Below, piece after piece: positions 8,358 through 20,101 of a stretch of DNA of 41,419 nt. The notes below the pieces were generated by a model, which worked only from the letters and a program-made list of their open reading frames with translations, made no database searches and was not told the origin of the DNA. Numbering within the stretch: the first letter of the stretch is position 1; the number at the start of each line of letters is the position of its first letter. The translations under genes and the position numbers were made by a program. The stretch spans positions 1-41,419 of the forward strand of contig NZ_JACJSZ010000029.1 in the NCBI RefSeq assembly GCF_014698445.1, written 5' to 3'. This stretch comes from Microcystis elabens FACHB-917. GTDB lineage: Bacteria > Cyanobacteriota > Cyanobacteriia > PCC-6307 > Cyanobiaceae.

Positions 8358-8987
8358 TCAGTCGAGAAACGCCTCCAGGGCCAGATCCGGGCGCCGCACC
8401 AGGGCGAACAGGGTGCCGTTCTGGCCGCGGCTCACCCGGAGCTCGTCGTCGAGCACGGTGACATCGAGCCAGGCGGCAAAGCCCTGCCGCACCTCCCGGA
8501 ACAGCTGCAGCCGCTGCTCGGCGAACCTGGGGCCCCGCCAGCCGCCCCGCTCGAAGCGTACCGACACGCGCTGGTGGGGAGTCTCGGGGGCGACGGCGAT
8601 GCTGGCCTGGACGGCGATCCCCGCCAGGGGCCCGAGGCGTCCGGCCGGCCGCAGCAGATTCAGGGCGCGACCGGCGGCGGGATCCAGCAGCTGCAGGTTC
8701 TCCAGCCAGGGCCGGACCGCCAGATAGGGCTGGGTGCTGCTGCTCCAGCGCAGCTCCCACACCCCCGCCAGCTGGGCGGCCTGGGCCCGTAGATCGGCTG
8801 GCTGCAGGCGCTCCAGCCGCTCGATCAGGGCCTCGATGCGCCGGGCGGCCACGGAGGACGCCCCGGGGGATCCCCCCCGCAGCAGCCCCAGCAGTTCCTC
8901 CCGGCAGGCCGCGGCTTCGCCGGTGGCAGCGGCCGGGCCATCGGGGACGGCAGAGGGAGCCTGGGTCACTGCTCTCACCCGCGGCAC
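8358..8987 (-). CDS. PAP/fibrillin-family plastoglobulin-like protein
   Basis: A protein of about 209 residues with the plastid lipid-associated protein (PAP/fibrillin) fold, a lipocalin-like family restricted to oxygenic phototrophs and linked to lipid or carotenoid handling at thylakoids. The characteristic core LAGVWELRWSSS is near residue 75, followed by YLAVRPWLENLQLLDP and a beta-rich C-terminus ending LALEAFLD. An N-terminal helical part contains ELLGLLR and RIEALIERLERLQP. The start is uncertain: several in-frame GTG codons lie close together and 8987 is the first. It is divergent from mqo with about 107 bp between them. Confidence 0.8.
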   Translation of the reverse strand: MPRVRAVTQAPSAVPDGPAAATGEAAACREELLGLLRGGSPGASSVAARRIEALIERLERLQPADLRAQAAQLAGVWELRWSSSTQPYLAVRPWLENLQLLDPAAGRALNLLRPAGRLGPLAGIAVQASIAVAPETPHQRVSVRFERGGWRGPRFAEQRLQLFREVRQGFAAWLDVTVLDDELRVSRGQNGTLFALVRRPDLALEAFLD

Positions 8988-9094
8988 GGGAGCACAACAG
9001 AATCCATGCTGCCAGGCGCGACGGCCATCGGATACCGTGTCGCCCGGCCTGCTGGCCGCCCAGAGCCCGCCGCAGACCCCGTGACGCCGACCCC

Positions 9095-10582
9095 GTGACG
9101 CTCACCACCGTCGATGTGACCCTGGTCGGGGCGGGGATCATGGGCGCCACCCTGGGCAGCCTGCTGCGGCAGCTGCACCCGGAGCTGCGCCTGCTGCTGG
9201 TCGAGAGCCTCCCCCGGGAAGCCCAGGAGAGCTCCAGCGCCTGGAACAACGCCGGCACGGGCCATGCGGGGAACTGCGAACTCAACTACACGCCGATGGC
9301 GGCGGACGGCTCGATCAGCCTCACCAAGGCGCTCGAGATCAACGAGGCCTTCGACCTGTCGTGCCAGTTCTGGACCCATCTGGTGCGGGACGGGGCCCTG
9401 GGTCCCCCGGCGGCCTTCATCCAGAGCGTTCCCCACATGAGCTTCGTGGTGGGGGAGGAGCGGCGGGCCTACCTGCGGGAGCGCCATCGGCGGATGGCGG
9501 CCCACCACTGCTACGCGGGGATGGCCTACAGCGAGGACCGGAGCCAGCTGGCGGAGTGGGCGCCGCTGCTGATCGAAGGGCGCGATCCGGCCCAGGCGAT
9601 CGGCGCCACCCGCTTCACCGCCGGCACCGACGTCAATTTCGGAGCCCTCACCAGCCAGCTGCTGGATCAGCTGCGGGCCAGCGGGGCCTTCGAGGCGCGG
9701 TTCTTGACGGCGGTGCAATCACTGCGCCGGCGGCCGGAGGGTGGCTGGCGGCTCCAGACCCGCGAGCGGACCACCGGGGCAACCCGGCTGATCGATACGG
9801 GCACCGTTTTTCTCGGGGCCGGCGGCGGGGCCCTCACCCTGCTGCAGCAATCGGGGATCCCGGAAGGGCGCGGCTACGGCGGCTTTCCCGTCAGCGGTTT
9901 GTGGCTGCGCTGCGGCGACCCCGCCCTGGCCAGCCGCCACCACGCGAAGGTCTATGGGATGGCGGCCGCCGGCTCGCCGCCGATGTCGGTGCCCCACCTC
10001 GATACGCGCCTCGTGGACGGCAGGCACTGGATCCTGTTCGGGCCCTACGCCGGCTTCTCCAGCAAGTTCCTCAAGAGCGGCTCCCTGTGCGACTGGCCCC
10101 GCTCCCTGCGGGCCGGCAACCTCCTGCCGCTGCTGGCGGTGGCCCGGGACAACCTGCCCCTGACCGAATACCTGATCGGCCAGGTGTTCGCCAGCGCCGA
10201 GCAGCGCTTCGCGGCCCTCCGCGACTTCTATCCGAACGCCAGCCCCGGCGACTGGACCCTGGCGGTGGCCGGCCAGAGGGTGCAGATCATCAAGGCCGAT
10301 GCCAGACGCGGCGGGGTGCTGCAGTTCGGCACCGAGGTCGTTCACGCCGCCGACACCTCCCTGGTGGCCGTGCTGGGGGCCTCCCCCGGCGCGTCGGCCG
10401 CGGTGGCGATCGCCCTGGAGATCCTGCAGTCCTGCTTCCGCGAGAAGCTGCCCGACGGCTGGCAGGGGACCCTCAAGCGGATCCTGCCCTCCTACGGGGC
10501 CTCGATCCGCGACGATGCCGACCTCTGCCGGCGGATCCGCAGCGAGAGCGCCGAGGTGCTGGGGCTGGCGCCGCCGGCCTAG
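9095..10582 (+). CDS. mqo: Malate:quinone oxidoreductase
   Basis: A 495-residue FAD-dependent, membrane-associated enzyme that oxidises malate to oxaloacetate and passes electrons to the quinone pool. The FAD-binding Rossmann motif VGAGIMGATLG is at residues 11-21, and the family block SSAWNNAGTGHAGNCELNYTP follows. Further family blocks are GTDVNFGALTSQL, FLGAGGGALTLLQQSGIPE, YGGFPVSG and LGASPGASAAVAIALEIL. Length matches the family. The GTG at 9095 is chosen because it starts six codons before the Rossmann strand; another GTG lies 15 bp upstream. Its TAG stop sits inside the CTAG at 10579-10582, which on the other strand is the stop of crtL. Confidence 0.95.
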   Translation: MTLTTVDVTLVGAGIMGATLGSLLRQLHPELRLLLVESLPREAQESSSAWNNAGTGHAGNCELNYTPMAADGSISLTKALEINEAFDLSCQFWTHLVRDGALGPPAAFIQSVPHMSFVVGEERRAYLRERHRRMAAHHCYAGMAYSEDRSQLAEWAPLLIEGRDPAQAIGATRFTAGTDVNFGALTSQLLDQLRASGAFEARFLTAVQSLRRRPEGGWRLQTRERTTGATRLIDTGTVFLGAGGGALTLLQQSGIPEGRGYGGFPVSGLWLRCGDPALASRHHAKVYGMAAAGSPPMSVPHLDTRLVDGRHWILFGPYAGFSSKFLKSGSLCDWPRSLRAGNLLPLLAVARDNLPLTEYLIGQVFASAEQRFAALRDFYPNASPGDWTLAVAGQRVQIIKADARRGGVLQFGTEVVHAADTSLVAVLGASPGASAAVAIALEILQSCFREKLPDGWQGTLKRILPSYGASIRDDADLCRRIRSESAEVLGLAPPA

Positions 10583-11811
10583 GGCCGGCGCGGTGGCAGC
10601 AGCAGGCCCGCGCGCACGTCCCACGGGGACAGGGCGAAGAGGCGCAACATGGCCGCCAGCAGCTCCGGCACCGTGAGGGTGTTGGCCAGGAAGCCGTACC
10701 ACTGGGGGCCGCCCAGGGAAAAGAAGCTGGCGAAGAACCGGCGCAGCTCGGCCTCGGAGAAGCCCATCAGCTTGCCCAGCCCGAACTGGTAGAGGGCGTG
10801 CTTGCTGCGCAGCTCAGCGGGCCACAGGGCCTGCCAGCCGGCCCGGGCCAGCTGGGCCGAGGGGGCGGCGGCATCGGCCGTCGCCGCCGCCACCGCCGCC
10901 GCCACCGCCGGGGCCCGGCGCAGCAGGGCACCCACCATGTAGCCCGAGGCGGGGTGCACCATCGACGCCGAACCCCCGAAGCCCAGCACCGGCTGCTGCA
11001 GATCCGGCAGGGGCAGGTTCATCGGGAAGAGGCAGAACTCCTCGTGCTCCACCGTCAGCACCGTCACTCCGCGGTGGGCCAGGCGGCGGTGCAGGCGCTC
11101 TCGGAGCACCTCGAAGGGGACCGGGGGGGCCAGGGCCAGGGACGTCTCCTCGACGAAGAAGCGGCCATCGCCCAGGTCCATCGCATAAAGGAAGGTGGGG
11201 GGCTCGGCCCGCTCCGTCTCGGTGAGGTGGTCGGCGCGGTAGTCCATCAGCACGAACTGATCGGCCTGCACCGGCGGCGCCGAGAAGCGGCCGATGACGC
11301 CATAGGCCGACTGCCCGGCCACCGGCCCCCGGTCGGGCCGCTTCACCAGCAGCGGCCGATGGCCGGTGGCATCCACCACCAGCCGCGCCTGCAGCCGGCG
11401 CCCATCCGCCAGCGGCACCGCACTCAACGCTCCGGAGGCGTCACAGCCGCTGGCCTGCCCCTGGAGCAGCTCCACGTCGCCGCGCCCGCAGGCCTCCAGC
11501 CAGTGCCGCTGCAGGGCATGGCGATCGAACAGGCCGTAATCGCGTCCATGGGCCGTGGGCCGGTTGGCCGCCGCCGCCGGGTCAGGATCACCGGCGCCGA
11601 AGTAGCTGACCGTGTGGCTCCAGCGGTGCTCCAGCAGATGGCCCAGGCCCAGGGCATCCACCTCGTCACCCCAGATGCCGTAGGTGTTGGGCCAGAGGGC
11701 GCGCGGATCGTGGGGCGCCAGCAGCGCCACGGCGAGCCCCTCGTCCGCCAGGGCCGCCGCGATGCAGAGGGCGGCGGGGCCGCCACCGAGCACCAGCACG
11801 TCCCTCGCCAT
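10579..11811 (-). CDS. crtL: Lycopene cyclase, CrtL type
   Basis: A 410-residue flavoprotein that cyclises lycopene ends during carotenoid synthesis (beta-carotene, zeaxanthin). It begins with the dinucleotide-binding motif VLVLGGGPAALCIAAAL, then WPNTYGIWGDEVDALGLGHLLEHRW, the DATGHRP motif, YAMDLGDGRFFVEETSLA and FGGSASMVHPASGYMVG, all typical of plant and cyanobacterial CrtL-b/CrtL-e cyclases. Beta and epsilon types cannot be separated with certainty by eye. The ATG at 11811 (MARDVLVLGGG) is preferred over the one at 11835, because it gives the usual short lead before the FAD motif. It converges on mqo with a 4-bp overlap and follows gyrA on the same strand. Confidence 0.9.
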   Translation of the reverse strand: MARDVLVLGGGPAALCIAAALADEGLAVALLAPHDPRALWPNTYGIWGDEVDALGLGHLLEHRWSHTVSYFGAGDPDPAAAANRPTAHGRDYGLFDRHALQRHWLEACGRGDVELLQGQASGCDASGALSAVPLADGRRLQARLVVDATGHRPLLVKRPDRGPVAGQSAYGVIGRFSAPPVQADQFVLMDYRADHLTETERAEPPTFLYAMDLGDGRFFVEETSLALAPPVPFEVLRERLHRRLAHRGVTVLTVEHEEFCLFPMNLPLPDLQQPVLGFGGSASMVHPASGYMVGALLRRAPAVAAAVAAATADAAAPSAQLARAGWQALWPAELRSKHALYQFGLGKLMGFSEAELRRFFASFFSLGGPQWYGFLANTLTVPELLAAMLRLFALSPWDVRAGLLLPPRRP

Positions 11812-11919
11812 CTCCCCGGTACGGTGAGTGCCCATCCTGCACCGCAGCGATGCGCGGCTTTGCCCGCCGGCTGCTGGCGACGATGGCCGTCCTGGGCCAG
11901 CGCTGAGCCCGAAGGGTGC

Positions 11920-14616
<2,697 letters not shown>

Positions 14617-14649
14617 GCAAGACCGTATGGAGCACAACCCATCCTATCG

Positions 14650-15804
14650 ATGACCCTGCCGGCCCGGAGTGAAACGGCCCTGCGCCAGCGCCAGCGCAAG
14701 GGTGTGCTGCGGGTGAGGGCCGCCGCAGAGTTCCGCCGCCTGGTGGCCGAGGCCGGACTGGCGGAGGCCTACGCCAGCACCGACGTGGTGGTGGCCGCCA
14801 ACGCCGAATTCACCGATCAGGCCAGCCTCCACCTCAACATCGGCCCCAGCGATCCCCCGATCCGCTTCCGCGAAGCCCAGCTGGAGGGCCTGGCGGCCCA
14901 GGGCGGAGGCGGTGGCGGCGACCTCGTGCTGCCGATCGGCGGCGGACTCGGGGAAGCCCAGCGCCAGGGGGGAGCCCACCTGCTCTATCGACTGCTCCGG
15001 GGCGGCACCCTGACCCTCACAGCCTCCGGGGAGATCACCGCCCTGCACCCCCGCCGGGACCTGCAGGCCCTGCTGGATCTGGAACGGATCGGCTCCGGCC
15101 GCCTGCTGCTGCACCGGGGGATCACAGAGAACGGCCTGGTGGCGGCGAGCAGCGCCGAAGGGGTGCTGCGAAGCCCCTGGGGGCCGGTGCTGGGGCCGTT
15201 CGGCAATGCCCTGCACAGCTGCGGCGGCGCCGGCAGCATCGGCCTGACCATGCCGGGACTTGGACTGCTGGGGCCGGGATCACCGGTGCTGGTGGCGGGG
15301 ACCATCGGCTGGGTGGTGGGCAGCGGAAGCGGCCACCAGCCCGGTGTGCCGCGCTCCGCCGGCGGCCATGCCCTGAGCCCCGGCGCGGTGGCGGCCGTGA
15401 GCGTGGATCTGCACGGCCTGCGGCCCGAATGGCTGCGGCCCTGCTTCTTCGAGGGCCATGGCGCCGCCCTGCTGGTGGGCCTGGCGGCGCCGATCCCCCT
15501 GATCAACGAAGCGGTGGCCCGCCAGGCCGCCTGCGGCGACGAGGACCTGGAAGCGCCGGTGCTGGATGTCGCCATCCCGCGCCGCCTGCGGCCCCGTCTC
15601 GGTTCGGTGAGCTATGCCCGGCTCAGGTCCGGCCGGATCCAGGTGCAGGGCCGCCGGGTCACCGCCGCTCCAGCCCACAGCCCTCGGCTGGCGGAGGCGA
15701 TCGGCGCCGAGCTGATCAGCTGGCTGGAGGAGGACCGCTTCCCGCTGCGCTTGCCGGTCCGGCCCCTCTCCGGCCGCGGTGGGCTGATCCCGATCGACAG
15801 CTGA
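14650..15804 (+). CDS. Homocysteine-biosynthesis (DUF39) family protein
   Basis: A 384-residue protein with the hallmark of the HcyBio/DUF39 family, which in methanogens takes part in forming homocysteine from aspartate semialdehyde and sulfide. Visible blocks are ADVVVAANAEFTDQASLHLN with cysteines replaced, SCGGAGSIGLTMPGLGLLGPG, and VLVAGTIGWVVGSGSGHQP, which matches the glycine-rich family signature. No CBS or ferredoxin domain is attached. The ATG at 14650 lies 33 bp from the divergent gyrA start, so the two promoters must overlap or reach into coding sequence. Whether this cyanobacterial member has the methanogen activity is unknown; the homoserine dehydrogenase at 38269 uses the same aspartate semialdehyde pool. 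Confidence 0.7.
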   Translation: MTLPARSETALRQRQRKGVLRVRAAAEFRRLVAEAGLAEAYASTDVVVAANAEFTDQASLHLNIGPSDPPIRFREAQLEGLAAQGGGGGGDLVLPIGGGLGEAQRQGGAHLLYRLLRGGTLTLTASGEITALHPRRDLQALLDLERIGSGRLLLHRGITENGLVAASSAEGVLRSPWGPVLGPFGNALHSCGGAGSIGLTMPGLGLLGPGSPVLVAGTIGWVVGSGSGHQPGVPRSAGGHALSPGAVAAVSVDLHGLRPEWLRPCFFEGHGAALLVGLAAPIPLINEAVARQAACGDEDLEAPVLDVAIPRRLRPRLGSVSYARLRSGRIQVQGRRVTAAPAHSPRLAEAIGAELISWLEEDRFPLRLPVRPLSGRGGLIPIDS

Positions 15805-15816
15805 ACACCCTTCACA

Positions 15817-15870
15817 GCTCCGGGGCGGCGGAGGAAAACGGCCGTAAGCTCCGCCGTGAGCTTCCGGAGC
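15817..15870 (+). promoter_or_regulatory. Strong hairpin in 5' leader of CAAD gene
   Basis: Two nested perfect stems fill the 71-bp gap before the CAAD-domain gene. The outer stem pairs GCTCCGG (15817-15823) with CCGGAGC (15864-15870); the inner pairs CGGCGGAG (15826-15833) with CTCCGCCG (15849-15856). The 15-nt loop contains the palindrome ACGGCCGT. It ends 5 nt before the ATG at 15876 and has no T-run, so it is more likely a leader structure covering the start site than a terminator, though it could also mark the end of the upstream gene. Confidence 0.5.
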
Positions 15871-15875
15871 CTGCC

Positions 15876-16553
15876 ATGGCCGAGACCCCCTTCAGCCCCG
15901 AGCCCCCCTCCGGCCTCGAGCCACAGGAGAACGAACCTTCGGCGCAGCCGGGGGCGACGGAACCGGCCCTGACCGCGCCGGATGTCCAGGCCCCCGAGCC
16001 CGCCGGCATGGCCACCGAGCCGGATCCGGAACCCGTCCTGGCCGGGAATGAGCCGCTGGTTGAACCCGACGCCGAAACCGTCCAGCCGATGGCCGACCCT
16101 GAGCCGGCAGCCCCGCCGGCAGCCCCGCCGGCAGAAGCGCCAGCAGCACCGCCGGCAGTGGTGAGCGAGCCCGAACCGGGCATCGCCGCCACCCTGGAGG
16201 TGCCGCCCCTGGAGGGGACCGGCGAGCCGGGCGACGGCGGCGGCGAATTCGAGTTGCTGCTCCAGAAGATCAGGGACTGGGTCGGGAGCGGTGAGCTGCA
16301 GGCCCAGTGGCAGCGCTTCCGCGGGCCCCTCAAGGGGCTGGCGATCCTGATCGGGGCGGTGCTGCTGCTGCGGGTCTACGCCTCCCTGATCGGCACCCTC
16401 GACAGCCTGCCCCTGGTGGGCGGCCTGCTGGAGCTGGTGGGCCTGATCGCCGCGGTCCGGTTCACCGCCACCCGGCTGGTGCGCAAGAGCGACCGCGACC
16501 AGGTCTTCGCCGACTGGAGCCGCCGCTGGAACGACTTCCGCGGCCGGGGGTGA
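15876..16553 (+). CDS. CAAD-domain thylakoid membrane protein
   Basis: A 225-residue protein. Residues 1-130 are an acidic, Pro/Ala/Glu-rich disordered region (repeats such as PEPAAPPAAPPAEAPAAPP). The C-terminal 90 residues form a CAAD domain (cyanobacterial aminoacyl-tRNA synthetase appended domain): a short amphipathic helix, two transmembrane helices (GLAILIGAVLLLRVYASLIG and LPLVGGLLELVGLIAAVRF), then a charged tail. This module is also found in CURT1 proteins that bend thylakoid membranes at grana margins. No synthetase is attached, so it is a stand-alone CAAD/CURT1-like protein. The ATG at 15876 follows the leader hairpin directly, and no clean Shine-Dalgarno sequence is visible. Confidence 0.8.
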   Translation: MAETPFSPEPPSGLEPQENEPSAQPGATEPALTAPDVQAPEPAGMATEPDPEPVLAGNEPLVEPDAETVQPMADPEPAAPPAAPPAEAPAAPPAVVSEPEPGIAATLEVPPLEGTGEPGDGGGEFELLLQKIRDWVGSGELQAQWQRFRGPLKGLAILIGAVLLLRVYASLIGTLDSLPLVGGLLELVGLIAAVRFTATRLVRKSDRDQVFADWSRRWNDFRGRG

Positions 16554-16626
16554 TCCTCCGCCCGGTCTCGGCCCGGGGGCCGTCGCGGACCGGTTGATAG
16601 TTTGTGCCCACTGTGTCCGTCTAACG

Positions 16627-17790
16627 GTGAACATTCAGCTCGGTCGCTCCCGGACCGTACGCCGTGCCTATGGCATCGATGAGATCGCTCTGGTCCCGGG
16701 CGGTCGCACTGTCGATCCCGAGGTGACCGACAGCAGCTGGAGCCTGGGGGGGATCCAGCGGGAGATCCCGATCATCGCCAGCGCCATGGACGGGGTGGTG
16801 GATGTGGGCATGTGCATCGAGCTCACCCGCCTGGGGGCGCTCGGCGTGCTCAACCTCGAGGGGGTTCAGTGCCGCTACGACGATCCCGAACCGGTCCTGG
16901 AGAAGATCGCGTCGGTGGGCCGCGAGGAGTTCGTGAGCCTGATGCAGGAGCTCTACAGCCAGCCGGTCCGCGAGGACCTTGTGCGGCAGCGGATCAGGGA
17001 GATCAAGGCGGGCGGCGGCATCGCCGCCGTGAGCGCCACGCCGGCGGCCGCCCTGCGCTTCGGGGCCGCGGTGGCCGAATCGGGCGCCGATCTGTTCTTC
17101 GTGCAGGCCACGGTGGTCTCCACCGAGCACATCGGCCCCGAAGGCCGCCAGACCCTCGACCTGGCCGCCCTCTGCCGCGACCTGGGGGTGCCGGTGGTGA
17201 TCGGCAACTGCGTCACCTACGACGTCACGCTGCAGCTGATGCGGGCGGGGGCCGCCGGGGTGATGGTGGGCATCGGCCCCGGCGCCGCCTGCACCTCCCG
17301 GGGGGTGCTCGGCGTCGGCATCCCCCAGGCCACGGCCGTGGCCGACTGCGCCGCCGCCCGGGACGACCACGAACGGGAAAGCGGCCGCTACGTGCCGGTG
17401 GTGGCCGATGGCGGCATCGTCACCGGCGGGGACATCTGCAAGTGCCTGGCCTGCGGGGCCGACGCGGTGATGATCGGCTCCCCCATCGCCCGTGCCGCCG
17501 AAGCCCCCGGCCGCGGTTTCCACTGGGGCATGGCCACCCCCAGCCCCGTGCTGCCCCGGGGCACCCGCATCAAGGTGGGCACCACCGGCAGCCTCGAGAA
17601 GATCCTGCGCGGCCCGGCCGGCCTCGACGACGGCACCCAGAACCTGCTGGGGTGCATCCGCACCTCCATGGGCACCCTGGGGGCCCGCAACCTCAGGGAG
17701 ATGCGTGAGGTGGAGGTGGTGGTGGCGCCGTCCCTGCTGACGGAGGGCAAGGTGTACCAGAAGGCCCAGCAGCTGGGCATGGGCAAGTAA
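16627..17790 (+). CDS. guaB3: GuaB3-type IMP dehydrogenase/GMP reductase family protein
   Basis: A 387-residue TIM-barrel protein of the IMPDH/GMP reductase superfamily, without the CBS domains of true IMP dehydrogenase. The catalytic Cys loop is GIGPGAACTSR (Cys222), and phosphate-binding sequences VVADGGIVTGGDICKCLACGADAVMIGSP follow. The length and N-terminus (VNIQLGRSRTVRRAYGIDEIALVPG) match the GuaB3 class of cyanobacteria and actinobacteria. A cyanobacterial GuaB3 has been characterised as a GMP reductase, so purine salvage is the likelier role; this is from memory. The GTG at 16627 is used because sequence before it is not conserved-looking. A terminator lies about 95 bp downstream. 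Confidence 0.88.
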   Translation: MNIQLGRSRTVRRAYGIDEIALVPGGRTVDPEVTDSSWSLGGIQREIPIIASAMDGVVDVGMCIELTRLGALGVLNLEGVQCRYDDPEPVLEKIASVGREEFVSLMQELYSQPVREDLVRQRIREIKAGGGIAAVSATPAAALRFGAAVAESGADLFFVQATVVSTEHIGPEGRQTLDLAALCRDLGVPVVIGNCVTYDVTLQLMRAGAAGVMVGIGPGAACTSRGVLGVGIPQATAVADCAAARDDHERESGRYVPVVADGGIVTGGDICKCLACGADAVMIGSPIARAAEAPGRGFHWGMATPSPVLPRGTRIKVGTTGSLEKILRGPAGLDDGTQNLLGCIRTSMGTLGARNLREMREVEVVVAPSLLTEGKVYQKAQQLGMGK

Positions 17791-17884
17791 GTCGTCCCAG
17801 GTCTGGACGCCACGGCCTCAGGGCGAGATGGAGGCTAACCTCGTGATGTGGGGGCTCCGGCTCGCACACTCCTCACACCCCCCG

Positions 17885-17906
17885 GCCCGGCGTGTCCGGG
17901 CTTTTT
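17885..17906 (+). terminator. Rho-independent terminator after guaB3
   Basis: A 6-bp GC stem, GCCCGG (17885-17890) with CCGGGC (17896-17901), loop CGTGT, followed directly by five T residues. It is 95 bp after the guaB3 stop and 155 bp before trxA, so it separates the two transcripts. Confidence 0.8.
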
Positions 17907-18028
17907 GTCTTCTCCTGCCACTCCCCCCTCTCCTGCCGCTTCCCGGAGGAGCCGTCCGGCCCGGGCGATCGCTTCCGCTACGGCCTGCAACGCTGGGCCC
18001 ACTCCCTGGAGGAGCGGCGGAACCCGGT

Positions 18029-18037
18029 TGCTAGATT
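18029..18037 (+). promoter_or_regulatory. Possible extended -10 of trxA
   Basis: TGCTAGATT lies 25 bp upstream of the trxA ATG, reading as an extended -10 (TGn TAGATT). No good -35 is seen at 17 bp. The terminator at 17885-17906 means trxA needs its own promoter in this gap, which supports the assignment weakly. Confidence 0.3.
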
Positions 18038-18061
18038 CATCGGATCCCGAGTCTGCAAGGA

Positions 18062-18385
<324 letters not shown>

Positions 18386-19477
18386 CACCGCTCCGCTGAC
18401 GCCGCCCCTCTCCCCGAATCCCCCGCCGGCGGCGGGCATCAGCCCCCTGCAGGCCCTCGCTGAGGCCCTCCGCGGCCACCCACAGCGCCGCCAGATCGAG
18501 CGTGCCGTGGTCTCCCTGCTCCAGGTGGCCCGCCAGGAGCAGGAGGAGGAGGAGTGGCGCCTGATCGCCGGCTGCCTGGCCGACATCAGCGAGGCACTGG
18601 AGGTCTTCCGTCCCAGGCGCAGTGCCCGCAAGATCAGCGTCTTCGGCTCCGCCCGCACGCGCCGTGACGATCCCTGCTACCTGCTGGCCGAGGAGGTGGC
18701 CCGTCAGGCGGTGGGGGCCGGCTTCGAGGTGATGACGGGCGCCGGGGCCGGCATCATGGAGGGAGCCAACAGTGGGGCGGGCTGCGATCACAGCATCGGG
18801 CTCAACGTGGATCTGCCCTTCGAGCAGCATCCCAACCCCTACGTGAGCGCCTGCGAGGGACGCCTTCTCTACTTCCGCTACTTCTTCACCCGCAAGCTGT
18901 TCTTCCTGATGGAGAGCGATGCGCTGGTGGTGATGCCCGGGGGATTCGGCACCCTCGATGAGCTGTTCGAATGTCTCACTCTCATTCAGACCGGGCGCAC
19001 CTCGCCGATTCCCATGGTGCTGCTCGCCCCGGAGGGTGACGACTTCTGGAAGGTCTGGAAACGCAATGTGCACCAGGAGCTCGTCACCCGGGGCCTCATC
19101 TCTCCGGAGGACGTGGACCTGATGGTGGAAGCCTCGCGCGCCGAGGAGGCCGTGGCCCACATCTGCCGCTTCTACCGGGTGTTCCACAGCGCCCAGCTGG
19201 GACAGGACCGCATCGAGTTGCTGCTCAACGCCGAGGTGCCCCGCGCCCTCCTGCCGGAGCTCAACCGCCGCTTCGCCGACCTGCTGGAGGAAGGCGCCAT
19301 CCAGACCGGTGAGGGCGTCGACGACAACGGTCTGCTGCGGCCGTGCCTGTGGCTGCGCTTCGACAAGCGCCGCGTCGGCCGGCTCTACCAGTTCATCGAC
19401 CACCTCAACGGCCTCGACCTGCCGGCCTCACCGGCCCTGGAGCATCCGGCCGAGCGCGTCCCGAGCATCAGCCAGCC

Positions 19478-20101
19478 ATGAGCCGCATCGGCCTGATCGA
19501 CTACGGCATGGGCAACCTGCATTCGGTGCAGCGCACCTTTGCGCGGCTCGGTGCCGAGCTGGTGGGCGTGCACGGCCCTGCCGACGTGGAGGCCTGCGAC
19601 GCCCTGGTGCTGCCGGGGGTGGGCTCCTTCGACCCTGCCATGGAGCGGCTGCGCTCGGCCGGGCTGGAGCCGGCCCTGCGCCGTTCCTGCGCCGGCGGCC
19701 GTCCGCTGCTCGGGATCTGCCTGGGGCTGCAGCTGCTGTTCGAGACCAGCGAGGAGGGCCGCGCGGAAGGACTTGGCGTGCTGGCCGGCCACGTGCGATC
19801 CCTGCCCCGGCTGGCGGGCCACCCCCTGCCCCACATGGGCTGGGCCCCCCTGATCCCTGCCACCGCCAGCCCGCTGCTGCCGGCCGCCACGCCGGAGGCC
19901 TGGGTCTACTTCGTGCACTCCTTCGCCGCCGAGCCGGCCGACGCCACGGCCGCCACGGCCCTCGTCGACTACGGCGGCATCCCCGTCACGGCGGCCGTCT
20001 GGCAGGGGACCATCGCCGCCTGCCAGTTCCACCCGGAGAAGTCCGGGCCGGTGGGGGAAGCGATGCTGCGCCGCTGGCTCGACTGGGTCGGTGCCCAGTG
20101 A
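19478..20101 (+). CDS. hisH: Imidazole glycerol phosphate synthase glutaminase subunit HisH
   Basis: A 207-residue class I glutamine amidotransferase. It supplies ammonia to HisF in the fifth step of histidine synthesis. The nucleophile is Cys81 in GICLGLQLLF, and the His-Glu pair is in QFHPEKSG near the C-terminus; IGLIDYGMGNLHSV opens the fold and HMGW is present. Length is normal. The ATG overlaps the LOG stop (ATGA), and its own end overlaps the rsmD start, so three genes are translationally coupled. hisF is not in the window. Confidence 0.96.
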   Translation: MSRIGLIDYGMGNLHSVQRTFARLGAELVGVHGPADVEACDALVLPGVGSFDPAMERLRSAGLEPALRRSCAGGRPLLGICLGLQLLFETSEEGRAEGLGVLAGHVRSLPRLAGHPLPHMGWAPLIPATASPLLPAATPEAWVYFVHSFAAEPADATAATALVDYGGIPVTAAVWQGTIAACQFHPEKSGPVGEAMLRRWLDWVGAQ

